A stretch of 64,000 bases of DNA from CAYZXL01 sp964482435 (GCA_964482435.1 CAYZXL010000015.1:1-64000), one strand, 5' to 3'. Positions 19,022-28,392 are shown, numbered from the stretch's first letter. Numbers and translations: made by a program. Notes: generated from the sequence alone by a model not told the origin.

Positions 19022-21373
19022 ATGGTTGTGCGTCTGCAGAATTGCGCGTTTCCGTTTGTGTTCGTCGGAGTTCTTGTTTTTTTGCTCACGGGTGACCTTG
19101 GCGCCGCAGAGTCCCGCGCGGGGCTGACGCCCGTTCCGTTCACGGACGTTAAGTTGGCCGACCGCTTCTGGGCGCCTCGCCTGGAAATCAACCGGACGGT
19201 AACGATTCCCCACTGCATCAAGGAGTGCGAGGACACCGGCCGGATACGGAACTTTGAGGTCGCTGCGGGGCTCGTGAAGGGGAAGCACGAGGGCTACTTT
19301 TTCAACGACTCGGATGTCTATAAGGTCATTGAAGCGGCGGCGTACTCCCTGGCGATTCATCCGGACCCGAAACTCGACGCAAAGCTCGATGAGCTGATCG
19401 GCAAAATCGCAGCCGCCCAGCAGAAGGACGGCTACCTGAACACTTATTTCACTCTCGTCGAGCCAGACAAGCGCTGGACGGACTTGCCTGTGAAGCACGA
19501 GCTCTACTGCGCGGGGCATCTCATCGAGGCAGCGGTCGCTCACTATCGCGCGACGGGGAAGCGAAACCTCCTCGATGTGGCAATTCGTTTCGCCGACTAC
19601 ATTGACAGCGTTTTCGGAGAGGGGCGCCTCGTCGGGGTGCCGGGCCACGAAGAGATCGAACTGGCTCTCGTGAAGCTTTATGAGCTTACCGGCAAGAAGA
19701 ATTACTTCGACCTCGCAAAGTTCTTCATTGACAAGCGCGGCTACGGCAACCGCGAATACAGCCAGGACCATATCCCCGTCAGGCAGCACAGCGAAATCGT
19801 CGGCCATGCCGTCCGGGCGATGTATCTCTACTCCGGCGTTGCAGACGTGGCGGCTTATACCGGAGACAAGTCGCTCGTCGCGGCCATGGAGCGCGTATGG
19901 CGGGATGTCACCCAGCGAAAGATGTACGTCACCGGCGGGATAGGCCCGTCCGCCCACAACGAGGGCTTCACCATCCCGTATGATTTGCCGAACGACAGCG
20001 CCTATGCCGAAACCTGCGCCGGCATCGGATTGGCCTTCTGGAATCATCGCCTGCTCCTTCTCCACGGCGATGCTAAGTACGCCGACATCCTCGAGCGGGT
20101 TTTGTACAACGGGGCAATCTCCGGCGTCTCTCTTGACGGCGCGAGGTTCTTCTACGTCAATCCTCTCAGCAGCCGCGGGTTTCACCATCGGCAGCCCTGG
20201 TTCGGGTGCGCGTGCTGCCCGCCGAACGTTGCACGTCTCATTGCGCAGGTCGGAGGCTATTTCTACGCCACTTCGTCCGACGGCCTCTGGGTGAAGCTTT
20301 ACGCGGCAAGCAGCGCCAAAATCAAGGTCGGTGCTTGCGAAGTGGAACTCGTCCAGGAGACTGATTACCCGTGGTCGGGAGTGGTCAAGCTGACCGTCAA
20401 CCCGTCTTCGCCAGCGGCCTTCGATGTCAACCTGCGGATTCCCGGCTGGTGCAAGGGGGCAAAGGTCGCGGTCAACGGGGAAGCGGTTGAAGCCTCGCCC
20501 GGGGAGAACGGTTACGTGAAACTCCACCGCGAGTGGCGTCGAAGCGATATGGTCTCGCTCGACATGCCAATGCCAGTGCGGCGGATCGTCGCGCATCCGA
20601 GGGTGTCTACGGATGCGGGCCGCGTCGCACTCCAGCGTGGTCCGGTTGTCTATTGCCTCGAGGGCGTGGACAACGGCGGCTCCGTTCGGGACATCGCGCT
20701 GCCGCGAGAGACGAAGCTGGAGGCCAGCTTCGAAAAGGACCTTCTGGGTGGCGTCGTTGTCGTTCGCGGCAAGGTCCTCCGTCGGAAACCGCTTGAGTGG
20801 TCGGGTGCCCTGTATCAAGCGTCTCCCGACGATGAAGAGGTCTCTGTCGTCGCGATTCCGTACTACGCCTGGGACAACCGTCAGCCGGGCGAGATGGTCG
20901 TGTGGATTCCGGAGACACCAGCTTTCGCAGAGGCAAAGCTCCCGCCGACGATTGCTCGCGAAGGCAAGCCCGGCGCATCGTTCGTTTACGGCAGCCTGAG
21001 GGCCATCAACGACGGCCTTGCTCCTTCAAGCTCCGACGACCATTCGGTCCCCCGCCACACCTGGTGGGACCACAAGGGCACAAGCGAATGGGTCAGCCTC
21101 AGCTTCGAGAAGCCCCAGCGAATCTCCTGCGTCGAAGTCTATTGGTTCGACGACACGGGCATAGGCGGATGTCGCGTGCCGAAGTTGTGGGAAGTGCAAT
21201 GGCTCGACGGGGAGACATGGCAAAGTGTCTCTGGCGCCTCCCGCTACGAAGTGGTACGGGATGCGTTCAACCGCGTGACGTTCGACCCGGTGGAGACCAC
21301 GAGCATCAAGCTGGTCGTCCAGCTTCAGGAAGGAATGTCCGGCGGAGTCCTCGAGATACGGTTGCCGAAGTGA
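19022..21373 (+). CDS. Secreted GH127 beta-L-arabinofuranosidase-type enzyme (DUF1680)
   Basis: 783 aa, ATG 19022 after a strong GAGGAGG. The signal peptide ends near LGAAE. The (alpha/alpha)6 catalytic domain begins FTDVKLADRFWAPRLE. E330 and C332 (YAETCAG) with C398 and C399 (GCACCPPNVAR) match the Glu/Cys/Cys/Cys zinc set of GH127, whose nucleophile is a cysteine. Beta-sandwich domains follow, and the last 120 residues (HTWWDHKGTSEWVSLSF to VLEIRL) look like an F5/8 type C carbohydrate-binding domain. It likely releases L-arabinofuranose from plant glycans outside the cytoplasm. Divergent from nagA. Confidence 0.93.
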   Translation: MVVRLQNCAFPFVFVGVLVFLLTGDLGAAESRAGLTPVPFTDVKLADRFWAPRLEINRTVTIPHCIKECEDTGRIRNFEVAAGLVKGKHEGYFFNDSDVYKVIEAAAYSLAIHPDPKLDAKLDELIGKIAAAQQKDGYLNTYFTLVEPDKRWTDLPVKHELYCAGHLIEAAVAHYRATGKRNLLDVAIRFADYIDSVFGEGRLVGVPGHEEIELALVKLYELTGKKNYFDLAKFFIDKRGYGNREYSQDHIPVRQHSEIVGHAVRAMYLYSGVADVAAYTGDKSLVAAMERVWRDVTQRKMYVTGGIGPSAHNEGFTIPYDLPNDSAYAETCAGIGLAFWNHRLLLLHGDAKYADILERVLYNGAISGVSLDGARFFYVNPLSSRGFHHRQPWFGCACCPPNVARLIAQVGGYFYATSSDGLWVKLYAASSAKIKVGACEVELVQETDYPWSGVVKLTVNPSSPAAFDVNLRIPGWCKGAKVAVNGEAVEASPGENGYVKLHREWRRSDMVSLDMPMPVRRIVAHPRVSTDAGRVALQRGPVVYCLEGVDNGGSVRDIALPRETKLEASFEKDLLGGVVVVRGKVLRRKPLEWSGALYQASPDDEEVSVVAIPYYAWDNRQPGEMVVWIPETPAFAEAKLPPTIAREGKPGASFVYGSLRAINDGLAPSSSDDHSVPRHTWWDHKGTSEWVSLSFEKPQRISCVEVYWFDDTGIGGCRVPKLWEVQWLDGETWQSVSGASRYEVVRDAFNRVTFDPVETTSIKLVVQLQEGMSGGVLEIRLPK

Positions 21374-21482
21374 CTGTCCCTGACGGGGCTTGAGTCAGTG
21401 CGTTCGCGCCTTGCATGGCGCGGCGCCGAACAAATGCTCGGGGCTGTTCGGCCGATTGTGGGGCTGGATACGATGCGGCGGG

Positions 21483-22286
21483 TCAGGTAGCGCCCTTCTG
21501 CTCCTCCGGTGGCGACGCCTGGAGATGTATCAATTGCAGAAGCCAGAGGTTCTCCCTGTCGAAATGGTCCAGGTCGCTGTAATTCATCTTCTCCGGCTCC
21601 TTCCCCGACAGAAACGCATTGATTCCCCTGTTGCCGTACGCTTGGCTGGCGAACCGAACAATGTCCTCGACGAGAAGACGAAAGTTCTCGCTGGCAGTCG
21701 TTCCCAAGCGTGCACCCAGATAGTCGTAATTGAAAGCCTTCTGCCTCAGGCGATAATGTTTCTTCTGTGGCTCCCTGGAGAAAATGTCGAGGACGAGATC
21801 CTCCTCTTCGGTGACCCTTCGCGTTGCCGACGACACAGATGCGAACCCGTCGGTCCGCAGGGAAGGGTCAAGTAAAGTGCCAGTAAGAGATTGCCCGCTG
21901 GTGGGCCCTTCGCCCGCCTTCCGCTCGACAACTCGGCCGAGACTGATCAGAATGATGTTCGCCCAATCGAGGGGATAAGCCCTCCCGTACATGTCCTGCG
22001 CATAGAAGCCGTCGTCGAGGCAGTCGCCGTTGTTGATGACCATTGCGGCCGCCGGGAAGTACATCTTGCTCTGGTCCATATAGAAAACGCCGACCCCTTC
22101 GGCATTCAGCTCGTAGCAGATGGACTTCGCTTCATCAAGAGGAAGGTCTGTTACGAGAATCCCGCAGCACTGCCTCACCGCTCTCGTGGCATCGGCATAG
22201 ATGATGCTTTCGGCCTTCGCGAGAATTCTCGCAGTCTTCTGGAGGTCCAGCGGCTTCAGTTCCTCAAGCAGTATCGCATACGCCAT
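21483..22286 (-). CDS. Conserved-looking protein of unknown function
   Basis: 267 aa, ATG 22286 with GGAGGA 8 nt upstream and an extended -10 promoter 50 nt away. The first 75 residues alternate helices and strands (AYAILLEELKPLDLQKTAR, CCGILVTDLPLDEAKSIC, GVGVFYMDQSK) in a ferredoxin-like order; the middle has LDWANIILISLGRVVE. Residues 170-200 carry RRVTEEEDLVLDIFSREPQ and the rest is helical with FNYDYLGARLG. There is no signal peptide and no membrane segment. I do not recognise a family. The promoter and ribosome site argue that it is real. Confidence 0.7.
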   Translation of the reverse strand: MAYAILLEELKPLDLQKTARILAKAESIIYADATRAVRQCCGILVTDLPLDEAKSICYELNAEGVGVFYMDQSKMYFPAAAMVINNGDCLDDGFYAQDMYGRAYPLDWANIILISLGRVVERKAGEGPTSGQSLTGTLLDPSLRTDGFASVSSATRRVTEEEDLVLDIFSREPQKKHYRLRQKAFNYDYLGARLGTTASENFRLLVEDIVRFASQAYGNRGINAFLSGKEPEKMNYSDLDHFDRENLWLLQLIHLQASPPEEQKGAT

Positions 22287-22843
22287 CTTCAGCGTCCTCC
22301 GCTTGTCCCCGGGGACATCCCCGCCAGCCACAGTCGAGCAATTATACCACGCGAAGAGCCTTAGGCGCGGTGCAAAACGGTACGTGCGGCAGTGCCTGCA
22401 GCCAATGCGCGCCTCAGGTCGAAACCGCGCACGTGGCCACCTGCCCCCAATGCAGTTGGTGCAGGTCCCCCTCGCCCAGTTGTGTGCCAAAAAAGCCCTT
22501 GACAGGAGTCCGCCCGGACTGGCAATCTGAGGCCGAGCTGAAATGCAGAGTGTTTCGGTGGTTGGTTGCCTCGGGACGTACAACCCTGCGGAGGAGCGAC
22601 GCAAGGCTGGTGGATCGGTCGTGCCTCGACCTGCAGCTGAAGCTAAGCATCTCAGGGCAACACGATCCACTTCCTCTGCGACGGCCGCCCTGGTCCAGGA
22701 TTTCGGGCGGCACGTTCTCGACGGAGCGGCGGTGTTTGGGACCATCCCACACCGATGTGTGTAGAGAGGGCGTCCTGATGGCCGTCTTGCGACATGGTGT
22801 GCCAGCTCACAGTGTTGATCGCCGCGCTACGGAGGGAGGTCAC
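22287..22843 (+). other. Divergent intergenic region
   Basis: About 560 bp between two divergent genes. The minus-strand promoter at 22341-22349 is the only clear signal. TTGACA occurs at 22499-22504 on the plus strand without a good -10. Open frames here lack ribosome sites. Confidence 0.5.
22341..22349 (-). promoter_or_regulatory. Extended -10 promoter for the 21483-22286 gene
   Basis: On the minus strand TGGTATAAT combines a perfect TATAAT (22341-22346) with the TGn extension. No good -35 is visible, as is usual for extended -10 promoters. Expected start near 22334. Confidence 0.6.
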
Positions 22844-23251
22844 GTGCGAAAGCTAATGTGTCCGAAGTGCCGCAGGCTCACGCAGATGCAGAAGGATACG
22901 GAAGGACGCTGCTTTTGCCCCGGCTGCGGTGTTATCTACTCCAGGCATTATCCGTTCGGGGTAGGGCTGTCTCTGCTGCTCGCCTCGGTCGTTTTCTGGT
23001 TTACGCTTCCGGACATGCTCGTGGACGTCTTCGGGGGCCTAATCCGGTCCTTTTTGCACATGGAGATCACGCAGCAGTTCACCCTGTTTCTGCGCACGGT
23101 GGGAAGGATCGTGCCCGCCGGTATGGCCGTTGTGGGGCTCCCGGCCTCTCTGTGGGGCCTGTATCTCAGGTTGAAGCTCGGTAGCTTCACGCTCCTTAAG
23201 CCTGGGCAAGGCCAGTGGAGCGGCCCCTCGGATGTCCCGCGTGTGTCCTGA
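22844..23251 (+). CDS. Zinc-ribbon membrane protein of unknown function
   Basis: 135 aa from GTG 22844, preceded by GGGAGGT. Residues about 5-32 form a zinc ribbon (MCPKCRRLTQ, then CFCPGCGVIY). Two hydrophobic segments follow, about 40-66 (VGLSLLLASVVFWFTLPDML) and about 88-110 (VGRIVPAGMAVVGLPASLWG). A small membrane-anchored ribbon protein is all that can be said. The open frame extends 5' to 22370 but without ribosome sites. Confidence 0.6.
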   Translation: MRKLMCPKCRRLTQMQKDTEGRCFCPGCGVIYSRHYPFGVGLSLLLASVVFWFTLPDMLVDVFGGLIRSFLHMEITQQFTLFLRTVGRIVPAGMAVVGLPASLWGLYLRLKLGSFTLLKPGQGQWSGPSDVPRVS

Positions 23252-23714
23252 GCCGCAGACACGGAAGGTCACTTTGACCCGTCGCGCGCCGTCGAGGCCC
23301 CTTCCATCCGTTGGCTATTCGTTTTGATCCGCGCAGCGCAAACGCGCCGATACGACCTGGAAAGACCAGACATCCCGGCCTCGATCTGCGGCCTTCTCCT
23401 TGAAGCGGCGGAGGAACGCGGTTATGTTCAGCTCCACCCGCCCGGCCCGTAGGGCCTTGCCGGGATAGGACATTGGATAGAGGATTGCCTCTACAAAGCC
23501 AAATGGGGCACGAGAGAGCACGTCAGCCTCCTTAAGGAGAGAGGACTCCCCGTTCCGGCGCCGAATGCCGATCCGAGGATCGTCGTTCAGAACCAGCGCG
23601 AATCAATCCGCGTGCGACGGATACGTGCCTGACGACCTGAGCATCGGGCGCTGTCACAAGACGGGTCGCTCACGGGCCGAACATCGGCTTTCGAGTGAAG
23701 GGAGGACGAACGAA
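23252..23714 (+). other. Intergenic region
   Basis: About 460 bp. A 68-codon minus-strand frame at 23315-23521 has no ribosome site and no recognisable motif. I see nothing else of note. Confidence 0.5.
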
Positions 23715-24152
23715 ATGTGGGTATGTCCAAAGTGCGGTGAGGAGTTGGACGACCAATTCGACGCATGCTGGAAATGCGCAAATCGGGGGGTGGAGATTTC
23801 GCCGACAGCTGGTCGTGCGGTCCCAAACGTTATCCTATCCACGACTCCGCACGTGCCGGGCCGCCGAATTCTCAAGTCCCTGGGGATCGTCTGCGGCGAG
23901 GCCATCGTCGGCGCAAGCATTTTCAGCGATTTTGCTGCGGGCATCGCTGACATTGTGGGGGGGCGAGCCGGATCCTATGAAAACCACCTGAAAGAGGCGA
24001 GGGAAATCGCGCTGAGTGACATGGGGCTTGAAGCCCAAGATAGAGGAGCCAACGCGGTCATCGGCATCGTCCTTGACTACGAGACCATTCGCGGCAGGAT
24101 GCTCATGGTCACGGCATCGGGCACAGCCGTTATACTCAAGCCGGACAAATAG
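23715..24152 (+). CDS. Zinc-ribbon YbjQ/UPF0145-type heavy-metal-binding domain protein
   Basis: 145 aa, ATG 23715 after GGGAGG. Residues 1-25 form a zinc ribbon (MWVCPKCGEEL, then CWKCANRG). Residues about 38-143 are a YbjQ-like domain: LSTTPHVPGRRILKSLGIV, GEAIVGASIFSDFAAGI, GRAGSYENHLKEAREIA, then GANAVIGIVLDYE and a final strand. YbjQ proteins form ring oligomers and their role is unknown. The ribbon fusion resembles the neighbouring 22844 gene only in having a ribbon. Confidence 0.85.
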   Translation: MWVCPKCGEELDDQFDACWKCANRGVEISPTAGRAVPNVILSTTPHVPGRRILKSLGIVCGEAIVGASIFSDFAAGIADIVGGRAGSYENHLKEAREIALSDMGLEAQDRGANAVIGIVLDYETIRGRMLMVTASGTAVILKPDK

Positions 24153-24260
24153 CCTTGGAGCCAGGGCCCAACCTCCGTGGGGGCGTTGACCGCGGTGAGT
24201 CCTGCGGCCTGAGTTCACTTTCCCACGGAGCACTGTTACTGGGCGCTGACGATTGAGTCT

Positions 24261-25418
24261 TTAATGGCCGTGCTGCTGGAATGCTTCCCACATGGTCATG
24301 ATGTTTTCGGGAGGGACGTCGGCCTGGATGTTGTGGACGGCGCTGAACACGAAGCCGCCGCCGGGGGCGAGGTCGTCAATCCGCCGTTTGACCTCGTCAG
24401 TGATTTCCTGCTTGGTTCCTTTTGGGAGGACGTGCTGCGTGTCAATCCCCCCGCCCCAGAAGGTGATTTCTTTCCCGAACTCCCTTTTCAACTCGCGCGT
24501 GTCCATCCCTGCGGCGCTGACCTGGACGGGATTGAGAATGTCAGCGCCAGCTTCGATGAGGTCGGGAATCAGCTCTCTCACCGACCCGCACGTGTGGAAG
24601 AAAATGTAAATCTTCGTCTTTGCCCTTTTCTTGATCGTTGAGAAAATCGCCTTATGTCGCGGCTTTATCAGTTCGCGGTAAAGCTTCGGCGAAATGAGCG
24701 GCCCGTTCTGCCCTCCTAAATCGTCCGCCTCGGAAACGACTAACACGTTCTCTCCGACGAGGTCGAGGGCAATCTCCCAGTACTTCAGCTTGACCTCCAT
24801 GACCTTATCCATCAGCCACTCGACGAATTTCCTGTTGGCAACCATGTCCGCGAAGAAATCCTCGAATCCCCGAATCCACATGGAGGTCTCGAAGATGCCG
24901 GGGGCATTCCGCCCCAGAACGTATGGACGCCCTCTTCGGAAGCATTCTTCTGCTTTCTCCTTAATGCCGACGTACCTCGACGTATCTGTCGGGTCGGGAT
25001 AGCGGAATCGAGCTTTTGCCTCCTCGATGGGCAGTCCCGCCATCGGATGCCGAGACATATCGTAGTAAAGGCCGTCGTCCTTCGGCATTCGCCGTTCGAT
25101 GCCCCAATCATCAACGAAGTAGAGGTACTCGCCGTCCACACTTTCAGTTGGCCTGACTCCCGCGTACCTGTTTGGGCCAATGGCATCCACATCAGCCTTG
25201 AGCCTTTCCTTCACATCCTCGTCCAGTTTCGCCAGTTGCTGAATTGGCTCCTCGATGACGATCTCACGTTCGGGCAAGCCGAGGTGCTCCCTCAGGCGCC
25301 GATATGCTTTTTGATGGATGCCCGTAACGTGCGTTGCACCCAAATCAAACGGTATCCTGTCGGGTTCTCTGTGCTCGAGCGCTGCTCGGATTCTTTCAAG
25401 AGAGGTGATTTCTTTCAC
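24261..25418 (-). CDS. Uroporphyrinogen decarboxylase-family (MtaA/CmuA-like) protein
   Basis: 385 aa from GTG 25418, with AAAGGA 6 nt upstream and only 11 nt after the stop of the methyltransferase gene. The TIM barrel starts TSLERIRAALEHREPDRIPF. It carries HTCGSV, the His-x-Cys zinc motif of corrinoid-dependent methyltransferases rather than the Arg-rich haem-pathway site, and ends GGGFVFSAVHNIQADVPPEN. It therefore probably moves a methyl group from a corrinoid or methylated compound. No corrinoid protein is adjacent. Downstream partner of the TylF-type gene in a two-gene operon. Confidence 0.85.
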   Translation of the reverse strand: MKEITSLERIRAALEHREPDRIPFDLGATHVTGIHQKAYRRLREHLGLPEREIVIEEPIQQLAKLDEDVKERLKADVDAIGPNRYAGVRPTESVDGEYLYFVDDWGIERRMPKDDGLYYDMSRHPMAGLPIEEAKARFRYPDPTDTSRYVGIKEKAEECFRRGRPYVLGRNAPGIFETSMWIRGFEDFFADMVANRKFVEWLMDKVMEVKLKYWEIALDLVGENVLVVSEADDLGGQNGPLISPKLYRELIKPRHKAIFSTIKKRAKTKIYIFFHTCGSVRELIPDLIEAGADILNPVQVSAAGMDTRELKREFGKEITFWGGGIDTQHVLPKGTKQEITDEVKRRIDDLAPGGGFVFSAVHNIQADVPPENIMTMWEAFQQHGH

Positions 25419-25429
25419 GACGGTTCCTT

Positions 25430-26128
25430 TCAAGAGCGCTTTACCGCCACACACTGATGCGGGACTGTGCGGATCACGCTTTCTCTGTTGGCGGCGAAGA
25501 ACTCGTCCACTGCTGTCCGCACCCCCGGACATTTTTTTGAGCCGTAATCGTCGAAAACGATGATTCCGCCGGGTACGGTCCGCGGATAGAAGAACTCAAT
25601 CGCATCGCGGGTAGATTTGTAGAGGTCGGCATCGAGGTAAACGAAACAAAACCTCTTATCCCGAACAGGCGCCGCCGTTTCTGGAAAAATCCCCTCGTGC
25701 AGCACGACGTTTCCGCAATCGCGCAGATACCGTCGCACCTCGTCGGCTGAGGTGTCCGAAAATATATTCTCCCGCACGTAGTCGAGATTGTCCTTCCGCG
25801 GGTCCGGCGCCGGCATTCCGGAAAACGTGTCGAAGAGATGAACGGTCTTGTCCGTCCCTGAGAAGGTCGGCGCGATTAACCTCGCGGTCCCGCCTTTGTA
25901 CACTCCGACCTGTGCCACGTCACCCGGCAGCCGCTTTGCCTTTCTCGCAAGCTGGTAGATGAGGAAAAGCCTGTCCGGCGTTACGAGGGTCCGGTCCTGG
26001 ACTTCTGCCAGAAGCCGCACGAACTCCGCATCGTCGGCCCAAAGCTGCTCCGCCCGGGCTTTCCTCGTCGAGACCTCCAGCCCAATCGCGTCGAGAAATC
26101 TTCGTATGGTGTGTTTCAACGTTCCCAT
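25430..26128 (-). CDS. TylF/MycF-type class I SAM methyltransferase
   Basis: 232 aa. GDVAQVGVYKGGTARLIA is the SAM-binding motif I of the macrocin O-methyltransferase family. FVYLDADLYKSTRDAIEFFY and GGIIVFDDYG carry the metal-binding Asp residues. The family O-methylates sugars. No sugar-nucleotide genes are adjacent, so the acceptor is unknown. Forms an operon with the URO-D-like gene. Confidence 0.87.
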   Translation of the reverse strand: MGTLKHTIRRFLDAIGLEVSTRKARAEQLWADDAEFVRLLAEVQDRTLVTPDRLFLIYQLARKAKRLPGDVAQVGVYKGGTARLIAPTFSGTDKTVHLFDTFSGMPAPDPRKDNLDYVRENIFSDTSADEVRRYLRDCGNVVLHEGIFPETAAPVRDKRFCFVYLDADLYKSTRDAIEFFYPRTVPGGIIVFDDYGSKKCPGVRTAVDEFFAANRESVIRTVPHQCVAVKRS

Positions 26129-26476
26129 CGTTGCGACACCGGACTCTTAGTCCACGATTTCAGAAACACGGTAACGTATCCGAGACCCCGCCAAAGGCGA
26201 GGAGATTCCTGACAGGATTCACAGGATGGACGGGATTTGAGAGGAAAGCACTAAGGCAGGGGCGATTCGCCCCACGGCATAGTGCCCTCCCATGACCGAA
26301 ACTCATGAGGCCCCGCCAAGGCGGGGACAAACAGGACCCACAGAATCCTGTTTATCCTGTCCATCCTGTCGGCGAAAATACGTGATCGAATTCATGAATC
26401 GGAGCACTTGGATTCCAGTTCGGTGTCGAGCGCAACCGCAACTCGGTATTCTTATCACCTTGGCAAACCGAGCAGG
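26129..26476 (+). repeat. Intergenic region with an inverted CAGGAT-type repeat
   Basis: About 350 bp without a gene. GACAGGATTCACAGGATGGA (from 26211) is imperfectly inverted as ATCCTGTTTATCCTGTCCAT (from 26345). Each arm is three CAGGAT-like heptad units, and each is preceded by a CCCCGCC-AAGGCG hairpin (26186-26201 and 26310-26326). This heptad repeat type is scattered in many unrelated environmental genomes. Confidence 0.6.
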
Positions 26477-27688
26477 CTATTTGGCCTCCTTCTCCTGCAC
26501 GACAGCCTTTACTACTGCTCCGATGATTTTATCCTGGACGACATCGAACGGGTCGTTCGTCCGGCCATTATCGCCAATTCTCACCACAACCATGTCGAGT
26601 GAGGGCACGACAAGAATGTGATTGTTCGCCGCACCTGCCGCTCCGTAAGTGTCCGGCGGCGCCGACGGCATCTTTTTCCCGTCGGGATTGATGACCACCA
26701 AAAGCCCGTAGCCGCTGTAGTGCGGATTGTATGGCGAAGGCTTTCTCATCATCTCCGCATACCATCTTGGAATGATTTGCGTGTCCTTCCACTTCCCCAG
26801 GTGCAAGAGAAGATACCCAAACCTCAGCGCGTCCCTCGGCCTCGGCTCGATTCCGCCCTGGCATTTCGTATGGCGGCTCCCGTCGGGCTCGGGCGGGTTG
26901 TCGTACCATTTCCATCCCTCCCAGCCGATTGGCTCGAACACCTTTTTCCCCATGTACTGGGCGACTTCCTTCCCGCTCAGCTTCCTGACCATCGCGCCGA
27001 GAATCACGACGCCACCGGACGCATACGAGTAGCCGCCACCCGGTTCCGTCCAGAGCGTCTCTGCGCTCGTCCCCTGCCATTCATCTTTCCCGAAAGCACA
27101 ATGCTCGGGAAAACTCCCATCAGGCCCCGCAGGCTCAATGTTCACCTTCCCCGTCCTGTCATAACACGGATTATTTCCGCGGATTCCCGACGTGTTCGAC
27201 AGCAACTGTCCGAGCTTTATCCGCGCTTTTCGCGGATCGGTCAGAGGAAAAGCATCGTCGGGCAAATACTTCGGGTCATAGATAAGCTCGTCGAGCTTTT
27301 TAGGAAACAGCTTTGCGTTCTCCCCCATCAGAATTGCCACCGCGACGCCCGTGAAAGCCTTCCCGCAGGAGTGCATATCGTAATTCGAGGTCGGAGTAAC
27401 CTCCCCCTGATATTTCTCATAGCAGAGCCAGCCATGCCGAAGCACCAGGAGCGACGAATTGTTGTCGAGGCTTTTCACGTACTCCCACGCCTCGTCGAGC
27501 TTTCGCAAATCCATCCCTGCGGTCACCCGAATCTCTTTCTCGTCGGTAAGCGTTCGCCATCCCCCCTTACTCTCCGGCGGCGGAAAGTACGCTTCTTCTC
27601 CGCCTGCCGCCGCGCAAGAAACCATCATCACAACCATGGCCAGCACTCCCAGCCTGCCTGATATTCTCTCCAGACTGCACCTCTTCAT
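26477..27688 (-). CDS. Secreted serine hydrolase (class C beta-lactamase/DD-peptidase fold)
   Basis: 403 aa, ATG 27688 after AAAGG. A signal peptide with possible lipobox VSC at C25 implies export. The SxxK nucleophile motif is S107-C-G-K110 (MHSCGKAF). The second motif is Y222-A-S224 (YSYASGGVVILG), and GAAGAANN near the end replaces the usual KTG/HTG box. LLSNTSGI is a family landmark. These enzymes hydrolyse amide or ester bonds; sequence does not define the substrate, and true beta-lactamase activity is unlikely to be the main role. Confidence 0.88.
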   Translation of the reverse strand: MKRCSLERISGRLGVLAMVVMMVSCAAAGGEEAYFPPPESKGGWRTLTDEKEIRVTAGMDLRKLDEAWEYVKSLDNNSSLLVLRHGWLCYEKYQGEVTPTSNYDMHSCGKAFTGVAVAILMGENAKLFPKKLDELIYDPKYLPDDAFPLTDPRKARIKLGQLLSNTSGIRGNNPCYDRTGKVNIEPAGPDGSFPEHCAFGKDEWQGTSAETLWTEPGGGYSYASGGVVILGAMVRKLSGKEVAQYMGKKVFEPIGWEGWKWYDNPPEPDGSRHTKCQGGIEPRPRDALRFGYLLLHLGKWKDTQIIPRWYAEMMRKPSPYNPHYSGYGLLVVINPDGKKMPSAPPDTYGAAGAANNHILVVPSLDMVVVRIGDNGRTNDPFDVVQDKIIGAVVKAVVQEKEAK

Positions 27689-27797
27689 CTGTTGACCTTT
27701 CTGATGAATCCTCCCACTATGCGCAATCATCTTTCCTTTCACAGAGTACACCACATGGTCGAAAACGACAACCTTTCCCTCGACGGGCATCCGGCTT

Positions 27798-27858
27798 TGG
27801 AGTGGGGGAGCTGTGCTCTCCCGCCATGGCGAGACTGAAGCAAGGCTTCAGCACTCCA
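27798..27858 (+). repeat. 61-bp palindromic element
   Basis: Ends TGGAGTG and CACTCCA are perfect 7-bp inverted repeats. Inside are GGGGGAG/CTCTCCC and CTGAAGC-AAG-GCTTCAG hairpins. It is a MITE- or REP-like unit with no coding capacity. Confidence 0.7.
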
Positions 27859-28270
27859 CAGAGTCGCCAGCGCAGCCATGACCGCGAGGCCACACTTCGG
27901 CGGTCCTCTCTGATAGACGTCGCCGCGCCTCCCCCGCGTGATGTTCGCGCCTTATGCGCAAAATCCACGCGACGGCATCTCGCGGTTGGTATCGTTCCCT
28001 CGTGAGGCGCGGCGCTCCCGCAACCTTATCTTTTGGGCCGCAACGAGATGCACAACACGCTTTTTCGCATGTGAGGTATGCCTCGCCAACTATCTTTGGC
28101 ACGGCTGATGCACTACGTCAAGCAGAGACGGCCTCAGGGGCGAGCCCGGGTACCGCGGAAGAGCTCCATGGCCTTCCGAACTGAAAACAACGGCCCCTTG
28201 CACGCCCCGCCGATGCCCTCGCCGAGCGGGACACCGAAGGCGCGCGGCACTCACCCACGAAAGGAGGTGA

Positions 28271-28306
28271 TGACCACGGTGGCCGAAACAATCCGGTTTC
28301 CGTGAG
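28271..28306 (+). CDS. Possible 11-residue leader peptide upstream of the pseudopilin
   Basis: ATG 28271 directly follows AAAGGAGGTG and encodes MTTVAETIRFP. It ends 86 nt before the pseudopilin start. GC-rich inverted segments (GAGCTTCCCC and GGGAAGC) lie between. A leader peptide or attenuator is possible, but there are no diagnostic residue runs. Confidence 0.25.
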
Positions 28307-28392
28307 CTTCCCCAGGAGGCCAGGCTCGGCACAGTTGCCGGGCCGGGGACCGTCGCCTGCGGGAAGCCAACTTAGAAGGGAGGTGACGGACC

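Larger units (their letters stand above)
27689..28392 (+). other. Intergenic region with a palindromic element and a leader ahead of the pseudopilin gene
   Basis: About 700 bp. It holds the 61-bp element at 27798-27858. Near its end an 11-codon frame (28271-28306) has a perfect AGGAGGTG site. The stretch from 27860 to 28260 shows nothing that I recognise. Confidence 0.5.

Noticed and set aside
18863..20818. 651-codon frame on the minus strand
   Set aside because: It is antisense to the GH127 gene; no recognisable domain.
23315..23521. 68-codon minus-strand frame, possible transposase remnant
   Set aside because: No ribosome site, and no motif of any transposase family is visible.
28310..28392. 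Cyclic-di-GMP riboswitch ahead of the pseudopilin
   Set aside because: Some hairpins are present but the conserved GEMM blocks are not.
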